Shown here: positions 63,605-64,000 of the stretch, piece by piece
Numbering within the stretch: the stretch's first letter is position 1
Layout: each line of letters begins with the position of its first letter
The notes under the pieces: generated by a model
What the model was told of the DNA's origin: nothing
Seen by the model: only the letters and a program-made list of their open reading frames with translations
Database searches by the model: none
Assembly (NCBI RefSeq): GCF_001708965.1
Contig: NZ_LVJW01000007.1
Span: 62,001 to 126,000 of the forward strand
Source of the DNA: Candidatus Thiodiazotropha endoloripes
Lineage (GTDB): Bacteria > Pseudomonadota > Gammaproteobacteria > Chromatiales > Chromatiaceae
Reading direction: 5' to 3'
Length of the DNA stretch: 64,000 bases
Made by a program: the position numbers and the translations under genes

Positions 63605-64000
63605 CTAAGGCACCCGTCGGAACATCCACCAGGCCAATCCCATGAAGAACAGCAGCGGTAAAGCGGTGGCGAACAGGGCATTAAACGAGTAAACCACAGC
63701 CATATAGGAGAAGGCCCGGTTGAGCAGGTAGAACACAATCCCCAGCATCGCTCCGACGAATACCCGCTGTCCCACACTGACACTGCGTAGAGATCCGAAC
63801 ACGAAAGGGATGCTCAGCAACAGCATCACCAGGGTGACCAGAGGTGCGGCGAGCTTGCCCCAGAAGGCAACTTCATAACTGACCGATGCCTGCCCATTGT
63901 TTCGCAGATAGTCGATGTAGCGCCACAGGTCCCAGGCAGCGAGCATATGGGGTTTCACCGTCAATACATCAAGAGAAGCCGGTTCCAGTTGGGTCTGCCA
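63605..64000 (-). CDS. LPS export permease LptG, C-terminal part (runs off window)
   Basis: The frame extends from the window edge (64000) to the stop at 63605. The visible part includes EPASLDVLTVKPHMLAAWDL, the family motif LWRYIDYLRNNGQ and then three transmembrane helices (FWGKLAAPLVTLVMLLLSIP; FVGAMLGIVFYLLNRAFSYM; ATALPLLFFMGLAWWMF). LptG with LptF and LptB extracts LPS from the inner membrane. The N-terminal half lies beyond the window. Confidence 0.93.
   Translation of the reverse strand, partial: WQTQLEPASLDVLTVKPHMLAAWDLWRYIDYLRNNGQASVSYEVAFWGKLAAPLVTLVMLLLSIPFVFGSLRSVSVGQRVFVGAMLGIVFYLLNRAFSYMAVVYSFNALFATALPLLFFMGLAWWMFRRVP

Overview
The window is a chromosomal segment of a motile gammaproteobacterium. 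The late flagellar/chemotaxis gene order (fliLMNOPQR-flhBA, then flhF-flhG-fliA-cheYZAB-motCD-parCP-cheW) is that of polarly flagellated Gammaproteobacteria such as Pseudomonas and Vibrio. A flavocytochrome c sulfide dehydrogenase operon, lactate-oxidation genes and carboxynorspermidine-route polyamine genes suggest a sulfur-oxidising lineage (Chromatiales/Sedimenticola-like). That placement is inference; no rRNA is present.

Layout. 1-5.4 kb: a dispersed repeat, a small lipoprotein, and a two-gene signalling operon on the minus strand (HDOD/histidine kinase followed by a REC-PAS-GGDEF-EAL protein). 5.4-13.4 kb: the flagellar C-ring and export-gate operon fliL-flhA behind a near-consensus sigma-54 promoter. 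13.4-23.1 kb: an AT-rich accessory block wedged between flhA and flhF. It holds a three-gene toxin/immunity-like operon, then three tandem copies of a unit made of a small 'ARKQ-tail' protein, a hairpin terminator and a beta-propeller lipoprotein (one small gene is full length, the other two are decayed), then a DsrE-like exported protein. 23.1-35.9 kb: flhF (with its own sigma-54-like promoter), flhG, fliA, the chemotaxis genes, a MotCD stator, the ParC/ParP polar chemosensory positioning pair, cheW, a short proline/basic protein, a DUF2802 protein and mobB.

35.9-42.6 kb: a MITE-like composite repeat, a methyltransferase, a LysR regulator divergent from a four-gene oxidoreductase cluster, and a YbaK-type deacylase. 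42.8-43.8 kb: tRNA-Ser(GGA), whose 3' end is one arm of a perfect 31-bp inverted repeat, followed by tandem arrays carrying inverted pieces of the tRNA. 44.1-48.4 kb: the lldR-lutABC lactate operon, with LldR-type operators and a wrecked TRAP solute-binding protein gene. 48.4-49.6 kb: a membrane diguanylate cyclase. 49.6-53.5 kb: an operon encoding a nine-haem cytochrome c/cytochrome b fusion plus FccA and FccB. 54-58.3 kb: a DUF429 protein, a SlyD-like/methyltransferase fusion, uncharacterised genes, a glyoxalase-fold protein and a Blc lipocalin. 58.6-60.5 kb: a small unknown gene and a variant HD-GYP protein. 60.8-63.1 kb: carboxynorspermidine synthase and decarboxylase. The window ends inside lptG.

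How the parts fit: the FliL-FlhA, FlhF/FlhG, ParC/ParP and Che proteins together build and place a polar flagellum and chemosensory array. Several c-di-GMP-type proteins (GGDEF-EAL, GGDEF with I-site, variant HD-GYP) are present. The sulfide dehydrogenase plus membrane multihaem cytochrome, and the LutABC system, are two routes for feeding electrons into respiration.
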